The notes under the pieces are model-generated. The model worked only from the letters and a program-made list of their open reading frames with translations. It did not search any database and was not told the DNA's origin. A program made the position numbers and the translations under genes. This document shows, piece after piece, positions 1-7,856 of a stretch of DNA of 64,000 nucleotides. The first letter of the stretch is position 1; each line of letters begins with the position of its first letter. Source of the stretch: Sphingobacteriales bacterium 44-61 (GTDB lineage: Bacteria > Bacteroidota > Bacteroidia > Chitinophagales > Chitinophagaceae); assembly GCA_001898405.1 (NCBI GenBank), contig MKTW01000012.1, positions 186,001 through 250,000 on the forward strand, in the 5' to 3' direction.

Positions 1-1
1 T

Positions 2-589
2 GTAAAGAACGGGATCGTGACACTATCGGGTCAAGTGGATAGCTATACCAAGAAACTGGCGGCTGAAAAAGCGGCCAAGCGGATCGGTGGCGTAAAAGCC
101 GTCGCAGAGGATATCAAAGTAGCTTATTACGGGAACCGGGTTAAAACAGATGCGGAAATTGCTGAAGCAGTGGTCAACGCATTAAAATGGCACTCAGCTG
201 TTCAGGAGGAAAAGATCAAGATCAAAGTGGATGATGGCGTGGTGACGCTCGATGGGGAAGTTGATTGGGATTATCAGCGTACAAACGCAAAGACCGCCAT
301 TGAAAACCTGACCGGTGTAAAACTGGTGGTGAACCTGATCGGCGTAAAACCCAAAGTTAAGTCGTCGGATGTAACCCAGGGCATCAAAGATGCATTGTTA
401 AGAAGCGCCAATTCCGATGCAGGCAGGATCAGGGTGGACGTAATAGGTTCAAAAGTTATACTAAGCGGCTTTGTCCGTTCTTTCGCAGAAAAAGAAGACG
501 CCGAAACCGCTGCATGGGCAGCTCCCGGCGTTATAACCCTGGAAAGCAATCTGGTAGTAGCAGAACCGGAATTTTCGATGATCGACTAA
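2..589 (+). CDS. BON-domain protein, 5' end outside the window
   Basis: The reading frame is open to the left edge, so the true start lies outside; a GTG at 17 is not a credible start because it falls inside the first domain. About 195 residues are visible. They form three BON (OsmY-type) units: an incomplete one ending near residue 40 of the visible part, one at about 47-115 and one at about 118-188, each with the alternating VTLxGxV strand pattern. BON domains bind phospholipid membranes and are often found in osmotic- or envelope-stress proteins. No transmembrane segment is visible in this part. It is followed by a hairpin terminator and then by a small heat shock gene, which fits a stress-protein cluster. 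The family is clear; the exact role is inferred. Confidence 0.88.
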   Translation, partial: VKNGIVTLSGQVDSYTKKLAAEKAAKRIGGVKAVAEDIKVAYYGNRVKTDAEIAEAVVNALKWHSAVQEEKIKIKVDDGVVTLDGEVDWDYQRTNAKTAIENLTGVKLVVNLIGVKPKVKSSDVTQGIKDALLRSANSDAGRIRVDVIGSKVILSGFVRSFAEKEDAETAAWAAPGVITLESNLVVAEPEFSMID

Positions 590-614
590 GGATGCTGTCA
601 AATGTATGGCCGGC

Positions 615-653
615 TGACCGGGATCAGTGATCAGGGTTATGCCGGTCATTTTT
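615..653 (+). terminator. Rho-independent terminator after the BON gene
   Basis: A 7-bp stem, TGACCGG at 615-621 pairing with CCGGTCA at 642-648, is followed directly by five T residues. It lies 26 bases after the BON stop codon. The 20-base loop is long, so the call is moderate. Confidence 0.55.
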
Positions 654-695
654 CTTAGGTAAACGCAGCTTTAATTTTAAGCAAATTCATTTTTT

Positions 696-1130
696 ATGAC
701 CCTATCAACATCATTCAGTGGTTGCACTTCTTATCCTGGCTGGTATACGCCATCTTCTGAAGTAAAGAATATGTTGAATAAACTAGATCATGCCCACAGG
801 GATAAACACAACAGGTTACCTGTAAAGCTCAATGAATTCGAACATCATTACAAGATCGAGGCGCCCGTTTTATGGGCCTCCAAAAACGATATTGTTGTGT
901 ACACCCATGACGGACAATTAATGATCGCGGTGAGGAAACGGATAGCTTCAAAAAACAGCAAACGACACACGGAGCTAAACTCCGGTTATTTTTTAGGAGT
1001 TGTTTCACTGCCGCGGGACGCTGATGTGGAATTCTCATCGGCTGAGTGTAAACAGGGGAGCCTGGAGATTTGCTTGTCAAAGACGGCCAGCAAGCAAGGC
1101 GGCATAGATCATCAGATTATCGTTTATTGA
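696..1130 (+). CDS. Small heat shock protein, Hsp20/alpha-crystallin family
   Basis: The 144-residue product has a short N-terminal arm (1-45) and an alpha-crystallin domain (about 46-140). The pattern EAPVLWASKNDIVVY, then LMIAVRKR, then FLGVVSLPRDAD is the strand order seen in bacterial Hsp20 proteins, and length is normal for the family. Such proteins hold unfolding proteins in the cytoplasm without using ATP. The usual C-terminal IxI/V motif is present only loosely, as QIIVY at the end. The gene sits between the BON gene and an alcohol dehydrogenase whose start lies 11 bases after this stop, so both may be co-transcribed. Family assignment is good; the N-terminal arm is not recognisable. 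Confidence 0.82.
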   Translation: MTLSTSFSGCTSYPGWYTPSSEVKNMLNKLDHAHRDKHNRLPVKLNEFEHHYKIEAPVLWASKNDIVVYTHDGQLMIAVRKRIASKNSKRHTELNSGYFLGVVSLPRDADVEFSSAECKQGSLEICLSKTASKQGGIDHQIIVY

Positions 1131-1141
1131 ATCGGAAAGCT

Positions 1142-2140
1142 ATGTATGCAATGGTGTTGAATAAAGCCAATGTTGAATTAACATTATCGACCTTGCCGAT
1201 TCCAGTACCATTATCTGGTCAGGTATTGATCAGAGTAATGGCCTGCGGGATCTGCAGAACAGATTTGCATATCATTGACGGTGAACTTGCTTCGCCGAAA
1301 CTGCCACTTATACCAGGACACGAGGTCATCGGTACGGTTGTATCCACAGGTGATAAAACGTCCGGTCTTCATGAAGGCGATGTAGTAGGTGTGCCATGGT
1401 TAGGGTATGCCTGTGGCAAATGCCGGTATTGTTCAAGGGGACAGGAGAATCTTTGCGATCGTGCGATCTTTACCGGATATACAATGAACGGTGGGTTTGC
1501 GGAATTTATGGTCGCGTACAGCGATTTTTGTATAAAACTTCCCGCGCAATTTGCGTTTGCGCAATATGCGCCTTTCCTGTGTGCAGGATTAATTGGCTAC
1601 CGGTCTTACCGGTTTATTCCAGTGGAATTTTCAAAAATAGGTTTATATGGATTTGGCGCTGCAGCCCATATCATTGCGCAACTGGCCGTGATGCAGGGCA
1701 AGAAGATCTATGCTTTCAGCCGCAAGGGGGATGATGCTGCCGGAAAGTTTGCTTTGTCGCTGGGTGCCGCATGGGCAGGCGGATCGGATGAATCTCCCCC
1801 GGAAAAACTGGATGCAGCCATCATCTTTGCGCCGGCTGGGGAGCTTATACCAAAAGCGTTGAGTGACTGTGATAGAGGAGGGATTGTTGTATGTGGAGGC
1901 ATTCACATGTCTGATATCCCTTCATTTCCCTATTCTTTGTTGTGGGAGGAAAGGCAGGTCCGATCTGTTGCCAACCTGACACGAAAAGATGCTGAAGAAT
2001 TTATGGCGGCTGCTATTGAGCATACGCCTCATACCTCTGTAGAGCTATTTCCGCTGGAGCAGGCCAATAGTGCGATCAGGAAGTTCCGGGAAGGAAAGAT
2101 CAGGGGAGCTGCGGTGCTTGTCATGGCCCCAGGGGAGTAA
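1142..2140 (+). CDS. Zinc-dependent alcohol dehydrogenase
   Basis: A 332-residue medium-chain dehydrogenase that should oxidise alcohols or reduce aldehydes with NAD(H) or NADP(H). Catalytic zinc ligands are Cys38 in GICRTD and the GHE pair His60-Glu61; structural zinc ligands are the four cysteines in CGKCRYCSRGQENLC (91, 94, 97, 105). A Rossmann motif GLYGFGAAA lies near residue 180. I chose ATG 1142 because the longer frame, from TTG 1070, overlaps the Hsp20 gene and adds 24 residues with no family likeness. It resembles the AdhA/propanol-preferring type, but the substrate cannot be read from the sequence. The next gene is convergent. Confidence 0.9.
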   Translation: MYAMVLNKANVELTLSTLPIPVPLSGQVLIRVMACGICRTDLHIIDGELASPKLPLIPGHEVIGTVVSTGDKTSGLHEGDVVGVPWLGYACGKCRYCSRGQENLCDRAIFTGYTMNGGFAEFMVAYSDFCIKLPAQFAFAQYAPFLCAGLIGYRSYRFIPVEFSKIGLYGFGAAAHIIAQLAVMQGKKIYAFSRKGDDAAGKFALSLGAAWAGGSDESPPEKLDAAIIFAPAGELIPKALSDCDRGGIVVCGGIHMSDIPSFPYSLLWEERQVRSVANLTRKDAEEFMAAAIEHTPHTSVELFPLEQANSAIRKFREGKIRGAAVLVMAPGE

Positions 2141-2174
2141 TAAAATAATGGCCAGTGGAGAAAGGATTTCCTTC

Positions 2175-3305
2175 TTATGCAATAGTAACATCCCTGTTCA
2201 GGTACACATCCTGTATGTCGTGCAACAAAGAAATTCCGTCCGGCATTGAGCATTGAAATGCTTTTCTTCCCGCAATCAGACCCATACCGCCAGCCCGTTT
2301 ATTAATGATTGCAGTGATGACCGCCTCTTTGCGGTCAGTTTCACCCTTTGATGCTCCCCCTGAATTGATAAGCCCGACACGACCCATATAACAATTCAGT
2401 ACCTGGTAACGGCAAAGGTCGATAGGATGGGAGGACGAAAGCTGTGTGTACATCCGTTCATCCATTTTACCATACGGTTGGCTGCCTGCATTCAGCACTT
2501 TATATCCACCGTTATTCTCCGGAAGTTTCTGTTTGATAATATCAGCCTGAATTGTTGCACCAAGATAATTTGCCTGGCCAGTGAGGTCTGCAGACAGGTG
2601 CATATCCTTGTCTGATTGTTTAAAGGCTTTGTTCCGCAGATAACACCAAAGAATGGTTGCCATACCTAAAGAATGCGCTTCTTCAAATATCCGGCTGACT
2701 TCTACGATCTGCCGGGACGATTCTTCTGATCCGAAGTAAATGGTTGCGCCTACTGCTACGGCCCCCAGATTCCATGCTTCGCGGGCTGTGCCGAACATGA
2801 CCTGATCTGACTTGTTGGGGTAGGTCAGCAGTTCATTATGATTGAGCTTCACAATAAATGGGATCTTATGCGCATATTTTCTTGACAGCATGGCGAGATT
2901 ACCAATTGTACTTGCTACCCCGTTACAGCCTCCTTCGATCGCGAGCTCTATGAGGTTTTCCGGATCGAAATAATCCAGGTTGGCCGCGAATGACGCTCCG
3001 GCACTATGCTCTACACCCTGGTCAACGGGCAGAATGGATAAATAACCGGAACCTGAAAGCCTGCCATGATTGAAGAGTGTGGCAAGGCTCCGCAGTGTCT
3101 GGACATTGCGGTTGGTATGGCTGTAAATATCAGCGATCACCTTGGGTGATGGCAGGTGCAGTTTTTCTTTTGCCACGGTTGTGCAACGGTGGGTCAATAG
3201 ATCTTCATTTTCTGAGCCTATCAGTTCCATCAGGTCAGTGGTTGTCATATGATGATGTTTTAAGCGTTTCGTGCTATTGTTTAGCATAGATGATTCAGGC
3301 TGCAA
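2175..3305 (-). CDS. fbaB: Class I fructose-bisphosphate aldolase (FbaB/DhnA type)
   Basis: The 376-residue protein matches the bacterial DhnA-type class I aldolases that cleave fructose 1,6-bisphosphate through a Schiff-base lysine. Visible marks are [11 protein letters not shown] (about 92-102), the KLNHN strand (about 153-157), and INSGGASKG near the C-terminal phosphate-binding loop. The first residues up to [11 protein letters not shown] may not be translated: an ATG at residue 20 is an alternative start. The gene lies 6 bases after the mlaD-like gene on the same strand, so it could be read from the same transcript although its job in central carbon metabolism is unrelated. It meets the alcohol dehydrogenase gene tail to tail. 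Confidence 0.87.
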   Translation of the reverse strand: MQPESSMLNNSTKRLKHHHMTTTDLMELIGSENEDLLTHRCTTVAKEKLHLPSPKVIADIYSHTNRNVQTLRSLATLFNHGRLSGSGYLSILPVDQGVEHSAGASFAANLDYFDPENLIELAIEGGCNGVASTIGNLAMLSRKYAHKIPFIVKLNHNELLTYPNKSDQVMFGTAREAWNLGAVAVGATIYFGSEESSRQIVEVSRIFEEAHSLGMATILWCYLRNKAFKQSDKDMHLSADLTGQANYLGATIQADIIKQKLPENNGGYKVLNAGSQPYGKMDERMYTQLSSSHPIDLCRYQVLNCYMGRVGLINSGGASKGETDRKEAVITAIINKRAGGMGLIAGRKAFQCSMPDGISLLHDIQDVYLNRDVTIA

Positions 3306-3311
3306 GAAGGT

Positions 3312-4313
3312 TCAGTCTTTGACAGTAGCTTTTGATTTGCGTTCCTGTTTTTCCAGTTTCCGGAAGTATCCACGGAAAAGAAAATTATGCTTTAATGCCT
3401 CCATGTTCTGATTAAACCCATCCGTCGCTTTTTCAATGTTGTTCATGCTTTGTCTGAAATGCGCAGCAGTTGAACTGTCGTTCAGCAAAGCATGCAGGGT
3501 GCCATCCTGATTGTTCAACTGACGATCGATAGAAGTAAGCATTACATTCGCTTTTTGGGTCAGTGATCTTGTTTGATCAGCTGCTTCATCGATGGCTGTG
3601 ATAGCTGCTTTAAGATTTCCGGTTATTGCCGAATCTGTCAACAATGCCCCTACAGGGCCTTTACCGGTTTTTATATTGGATATTATTGAGTTAAGTTGGC
3701 TTGTCAGTTCATTTGCCTGCGCTGTGGCCCGCTGAATGTTGGCGGCGGAAGCCCTGAGGTCTGCAGGTATCGATTCATCATTGATGAGTTGCCACAGACC
3801 ATTACTTTCATTGATACGCTCGATCGTGGTCCTCAATTGCGAGGCAATCGCCGCCGCATCATTATTCGTCCTGGAAAGGGTCTGCAGCATCTCTTCTGTA
3901 TTAACGGTTTTTTTTGACTGAAGCAGATCACCTTCTTCGGCAAGTGAGTCCATTCCAGTTCCTGGAACAATATTGACCACCTTATTACCAACCAGCCCTT
4001 CTGTACCGATCGATACCACTGCATTGCGCCGGATAATCGTTTTCATATCCTTATCGATCAGCATTGAGATCTCTATCACTGTATCGGAAAGGAAACTGAT
4101 GCGTTTTACCGATCCTGCCTGTATGCCGGATACGCGTACATTATTGCCGGCAACAAGGCCATTCACATTTTCAAATCTTGCTTTCAGCAGGTAGGTCTTT
4201 CCAAAAAGATGCTGATTTTTTCCGATCATATACAGCATGACGACAAGAAAAAGTAGCCCTGCAAAAAGAAAAATGCCAAGTTTAATATTATTGGTTGTTT
4301 TATCTGCCATCAT
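3312..4313 (-). CDS. mlaD: MlaD-family (MCE domain) lipid transport protein
   Basis: A 333-residue protein with one N-terminal membrane helix (about 12-32) and an MCE domain (about 38-120, with LKARFENVNGLVAGNNVRVSGI), followed by a long helical part rich in Asn, Gln and Thr that is probably coiled-coil. MCE proteins form hexameric rings in the periplasm that carry phospholipids between the membranes, working with an MlaE permease and MlaF ATPase. Here the ATPase gene ends 3 bases upstream and the permease comes before it, giving an mlaE-mlaF-mlaD operon. The C-terminal part is longer than in E. coli MlaD, as is usual in Bacteroidota. MlaB and MlaC are not nearby. Confidence 0.9.
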   Translation of the reverse strand: MMADKTTNNIKLGIFLFAGLLFLVVMLYMIGKNQHLFGKTYLLKARFENVNGLVAGNNVRVSGIQAGSVKRISFLSDTVIEISMLIDKDMKTIIRRNAVVSIGTEGLVGNKVVNIVPGTGMDSLAEEGDLLQSKKTVNTEEMLQTLSRTNNDAAAIASQLRTTIERINESNGLWQLINDESIPADLRASAANIQRATAQANELTSQLNSIISNIKTGKGPVGALLTDSAITGNLKAAITAIDEAADQTRSLTQKANVMLTSIDRQLNNQDGTLHALLNDSSTAAHFRQSMNNIEKATDGFNQNMEALKHNFLFRGYFRKLEKQERKSKATVKD

Positions 4314-4316
4314 TAT

Positions 4317-5093
4317 TTATTCAAAGAATTGTCTGACTTTAGGGTCCTTATTTCTGAGCAGCTCATCATATTTCGCATCCGCATAGCATTTCCCGTCAAT
4401 CAATATCACCACCCGGTTTCCGGCCATCTTAACGCAGTTCATGTCATGCGAGATGATGAGAGAGGTAGTCTGATAAGCTTTTTGTATATCGATCATTAAT
4501 TGAATGATCTCTTTGCCGGTGATCGGATCAAGGCCGGTGGTCGGCTCATCATACAAAATGATCTCTGGTTTGAGGATCAGTGTACGTGCAAGGGCAATAC
4601 GTTTACGCATTCCCCCGGAAAGTTCAGCCGGCATCATATCGATGGTATGCGCGAGCCCCACACTGGCAAGAGCATTGGTCACCCGTTCGTTCGCAATTTC
4701 TTTTGTTAGCCTGATCCAGTGCCTGCGAAGCGGAAATTCGAGATTTTCCCTTACTGTCATTGAATCATATAAAGCATTACTTTGAAAAAGGAACCCAACC
4801 TTTGCGCGCACCTGGTCCATTTCTTCATGGCTCAGGTGCGTCACGTTTTTACCGAGCAATTCTATTTCCCCTTTATCCGGTTGCAATAAACCAATGATGC
4901 ATTTGATCAATACCGACTTCCCGGAACCTGATTTGCCAAGCACCACCACCGCATCACCTTTGGTTACCTGCAGGTTGAAGTCTTCCAGCACTTTGTTCTC
5001 GCCGAAAGATTTAAAAAGATGACGGACTGCCAGGACCGTGTCTGTCTTCTGTGCCCGGCTTTCATTTTCATTGTATAATAATGCGGTTTGCAT
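4317..5093 (-). CDS. mlaF: ABC transporter ATP-binding protein, MlaF type
   Basis: A 258-residue ABC ATPase. Walker A is GKSGSGKS (about 53-60), the signature is LSGGMRKR (about 158-165), and Walker B is IILYDEPTTGLDP (about 179-191). The signature variant with MRKR after GG is typical of MlaF/Ttg2A-type ATPases for lipid asymmetry transport. It should drive the MlaE permease encoded just upstream (2-base gap) and the MCE protein encoded just downstream. It is a cytoplasmic subunit; no extra domain is visible. The first 15 or so residues are poorly conserved and the true start may be slightly downstream. Confidence 0.92.
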   Translation of the reverse strand: MQTALLYNENESRAQKTDTVLAVRHLFKSFGENKVLEDFNLQVTKGDAVVVLGKSGSGKSVLIKCIIGLLQPDKGEIELLGKNVTHLSHEEMDQVRAKVGFLFQSNALYDSMTVRENLEFPLRRHWIRLTKEIANERVTNALASVGLAHTIDMMPAELSGGMRKRIALARTLILKPEIILYDEPTTGLDPITGKEIIQLMIDIQKAYQTTSLIISHDMNCVKMAGNRVVILIDGKCYADAKYDELLRNKDPKVRQFFE

Positions 5094-5095
5094 GT

Positions 5096-5866
5096 TTAAT
5101 TCAGGTTCAGTACATCGGTGATCTGTACGGCCACCAGGTCGATGATAAAGATCAATACAGAAGAAACAACAACGGCAGAGTTGGCGGATTGACCAACGCC
5201 TTCCGTTCCTTTGCTGCTGTTATATCCTTTATAGCAACCAACAATAGCTACCGAGAAACCGAAGAAAAAGCTTTTGACAAAAGCAGGCAATACATCGCCG
5301 AACAGGAGATTGTCAAAGATCTGCGTCCAGAAAAGATGAAAACTGGTGGCTCCATGGATATTCACTCCGATGTAGGACCCAAACAACGAGATAGCATCGC
5401 CCAGCATAACGAGCACCGGTAGCATCAGTGTGGCTGCCAGCACCCGTGTAACGACAAGGTATTTGAACGGGTTCGTGCCGCTGACTTCCATCGCATCGAT
5501 CTGCTCTGTTACTTTCATGGAGCCAAGTTCAGCACCAATGCTGCTGCCGATCTTGCCTGCGAAGATCAGCGCGGTGATTACCGGGCCGATCTCCCGTACG
5601 ATAGCAATGCCAACAATCGCCGGCAGCTGTGATTCCACACCATAATCGATCATGGACGGCCGCAGTTGCATGGTCAATACCAATCCCATGATAAAGGCGG
5701 TCAGCCCAACAAGTGGCAGTGACCTGTAGCCGATCAGAAAACACTGGCGGATAAATTCTCCCACTTCAAACCGTGGCTTTATCCATTGCCTGAAAAAGTG
5801 TCCCGTAAACCGGCTGGCATCACCAGCTTCTGCCAGAAAAACCTGTATTGGCCATTGCTTTTTCAT
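5096..5866 (-). CDS. mlaE: MlaE-family lipid ABC transporter permease
   Basis: The inner-membrane permease of the Mla-type phospholipid transporter. The MlaE core is clear: GLTAFIMGLVLTMQLRP, then IVREIGPVITALIFAGKIGSSIGAELGSMKVTEQIDAMEVSG, the long loop region conserved in all MlaE proteins. Five or six hydrophobic segments are visible. I use ATG at 5866 (256 residues), because the family begins with a KKxxxxxxLxxxGxxxxFTGxFF-like stretch right there; the frame can start at 5977 (293 residues), but the extra 37 residues look unlike the family and would leave only 44 bases to the divergent stress gene. It is the first gene of the mlaE-F-D set. Confidence 0.9.
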   Translation of the reverse strand: MKKQWPIQVFLAEAGDASRFTGHFFRQWIKPRFEVGEFIRQCFLIGYRSLPLVGLTAFIMGLVLTMQLRPSMIDYGVESQLPAIVGIAIVREIGPVITALIFAGKIGSSIGAELGSMKVTEQIDAMEVSGTNPFKYLVVTRVLAATLMLPVLVMLGDAISLFGSYIGVNIHGATSFHLFWTQIFDNLLFGDVLPAFVKSFFFGFSVAIVGCYKGYNSSKGTEGVGQSANSAVVVSSVLIFIIDLVAVQITDVLNLN

Positions 5867-6021
5867 TGAGATCAAATTTGCGGTATAAATCCTGGTAAGA
5901 AGATGAATGCCGTCACTGTCTAAACTGATATTGATCACCTGATGACGATCTTCAATGCCTGGAGTGACGGTTGTCATTCCTGCGTGAGGTAATGAATCCT
6001 ATTTTGATGAAAATTTGTTTT

Positions 6022-6861
6022 ATGGAAAAGATCATGCTGGCCGTTAATGCTGTGGATCTTGATAAAAACTCACTGGAGCTTGCATGCTCACTGGCTAAAA
6101 TGTCCAATTCTGTATTGACAGGCCTGTTCCTGGAAAACCTGGCAAAAGATAAAGAATTGGTTATCAAAAACGTTTACGAAGGGACTTATATTGGCCTGGA
6201 GGTAGACAGGACTTCATCCGAGTACACGAAAAAAAATGCAGAGATTGAAGCAAATATCGAAGTGTTCAATCAAACCTGTCAAAAGAATGGTGTCAGGTCA
6301 AATGTACAAAGAGATGAAGAAAGGCCGGTGGCTGAAGTGATAGGCGAAAGCCGGTATGCCGACTTGCTGATCTCAGATGGCGGGCTGCATTTTAAAAAAG
6401 CGATGCGCCATATCCCGTCTGCAATTGCCAGGAGAATCCTGCGGAATGTCGCATGCCCGGTTATTGTTTCAACCGGGCCGGTGCAGGAGATCCGGGAAAT
6501 GGTCTTTGCCTATGATGGCAGCGCTTCTGCCATGTTTGCTATAAAGCAATTCACCTATCTATTCCCTGAGTTTTCTTCGCATAAACTTTGTGTTGTAAAT
6601 GTAAATGACAGGGAAGGAGCGATCATTATGGTGCCAGATCAGTTGAAAGAATGGCTGGAAGCGCATTACACCTCTTTTGTATTTGAGGAACTGCATGGTA
6701 AAAGGGAAGGTATATTCCTTGATTATCTTGCGGAAAAGAAAAATGCGATCATTATAATGGGAGCATATGGAAGAAGCCGCGTTTCCCGGTTATTGAGAAC
6801 TGTTGCGGCTGATCTGTATGTTGACAAAATTGCCTTACCTTTTTTTGTAGCACACCAATGA
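6022..6861 (+). CDS. Universal stress protein with two UspA-type domains
   Basis: A 279-residue product with tandem Usp folds: domain 1 about 1-150 (starts KIMLAVNAVD) and domain 2 about 158-279 (starts MVFAYDGSASA). The second domain carries GAYGRSRVSRLL, which corresponds to the GxxG ATP-binding loop, but the later Gly-Ser/Thr of the classical motif is not obvious, so nucleotide binding is uncertain. I prefer the ATG at 6022 over a start at 5971, since the fold begins within four residues of it. The gene is divergent from the mla operon and is followed by a ZIP transporter. Proteins like this are usually induced in stationary phase or oxygen limitation; that is family knowledge, not seen here. 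Confidence 0.82.
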   Translation: MEKIMLAVNAVDLDKNSLELACSLAKMSNSVLTGLFLENLAKDKELVIKNVYEGTYIGLEVDRTSSEYTKKNAEIEANIEVFNQTCQKNGVRSNVQRDEERPVAEVIGESRYADLLISDGGLHFKKAMRHIPSAIARRILRNVACPVIVSTGPVQEIREMVFAYDGSASAMFAIKQFTYLFPEFSSHKLCVVNVNDREGAIIMVPDQLKEWLEAHYTSFVFEELHGKREGIFLDYLAEKKNAIIIMGAYGRSRVSRLLRTVAADLYVDKIALPFFVAHQ

Positions 6862-7015
6862 GTGCAGTCAACCCTCACAGTCGGAACTGATAACCGAGAT
6901 CAACCACCGTTTTTTATTGGTATTTCCAATGTGCATCGGTTACTGTCTGTTTCAGAATAAAAAGCAAAGAATAAAACGGATCGATAATATAAAAAGGACA
7001 GTGCAACGATTTTGT

Positions 7016-7726
7016 ATGCTAGTGTTAATTACCATTCTTACCTTTTTCTCCACGCTTGCCGGTGGTTTGTTTGCAATGTATTTCAGGGATAAACTCCGGC
7101 TGATACTTGGATTCAGTGCCGGAGCTGTGATCGGCGTATGTTTATTTGATCTGTTGCCTGAATCTTTATTGCTTAGCCGGGGTCACTTTCTACCGGAGAC
7201 CACTATCAGCATTGTAGCACTTGGTTTTTTCTTATACCTGATCCTGGACCGGTTCACCTTGCTTCACTTCCGGGTTGCCGGAGTGGAGAATCATGGCAGG
7301 GAAAATCTTGCTGCAGGAAGTTTGTCGGTCCATAGCTTTTTCGATGGCGTTGCGATCGGTCTTGCTTTTAAGATCTCTGATCAGATCGGGATATTCGTTG
7401 CAATGGCTGTGATCGTTCATGATTTTTCTGATGGCGTGAATACAGTGAGCGTGGTGTTGAAGAAGAATGAACGTCTCCACAGATCGTTCTTATGGCTGCT
7501 AACAGATTCCGTTGCTCCTGTTTTGGGAGTGTTTTCAACTCATATGTTCCGGCTTTCTGAGGAAGTCTTTGCAGTGCTGATTTCTTTATTTACCGGTTTC
7601 TTTTTATACATAGGAGCCAGTGACCTGCTACCGGAAAGCCATCATGAATATTCTTCATTCTGGACCACTTGTATGACTATAATCGGCGCCGGGCTGATCT
7701 ATGCGGCCATCACTTTCTTTGGGTGA
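7016..7726 (+). CDS. ZIP-family metal transporter
   Basis: A polytopic membrane protein of about 236 residues from ATG 7016 (the frame is open from 6917, which would add 33 polar residues before the first helix). The ZIP metal-binding helices are recognisable: HSFFDGVAIGLAF and, in the next helix, VIVHDFSDGVNTVSV, where the canonical HE pair is replaced by HD. The conserved ending SDLLPESHHE is also present. ZIP proteins bring divalent metals such as zinc or iron into the cytoplasm. The gene follows the universal stress gene by about 150 bases. Start choice is uncertain because there is no clear ribosome site. Confidence 0.8.
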   Translation: MLVLITILTFFSTLAGGLFAMYFRDKLRLILGFSAGAVIGVCLFDLLPESLLLSRGHFLPETTISIVALGFFLYLILDRFTLLHFRVAGVENHGRENLAAGSLSVHSFFDGVAIGLAFKISDQIGIFVAMAVIVHDFSDGVNTVSVVLKKNERLHRSFLWLLTDSVAPVLGVFSTHMFRLSEEVFAVLISLFTGFFLYIGASDLLPESHHEYSSFWTTCMTIIGAGLIYAAITFFG

Positions 7727-7856
7727 ACGGCCAGGGCAATTCTTGTCAGTATTTTTATTCCGATCTGTCATCTTAACATTTTTCCCGGATACCCCGCTAT
7801 TATTAATTGCTCTTCCGTACATTTAACCAATTACTCCATTTCTTAAGTCAACCTAT

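Noticed and set aside
17-589. GTG at 17 as the true start of the BON protein
   Set aside because: The first BON unit is already in progress at position 2 and would be broken, so the gene begins outside the window.
1070-1141. Earlier start of the alcohol dehydrogenase
   Set aside because: The extra 24 residues overlap the Hsp20 gene in another frame and do not resemble the family.
5867-5977. Longer N-terminus of MlaE
   Set aside because: The 37 added residues are unlike MlaE starts, and the shorter ATG fits the family better and leaves room for a divergent promoter.
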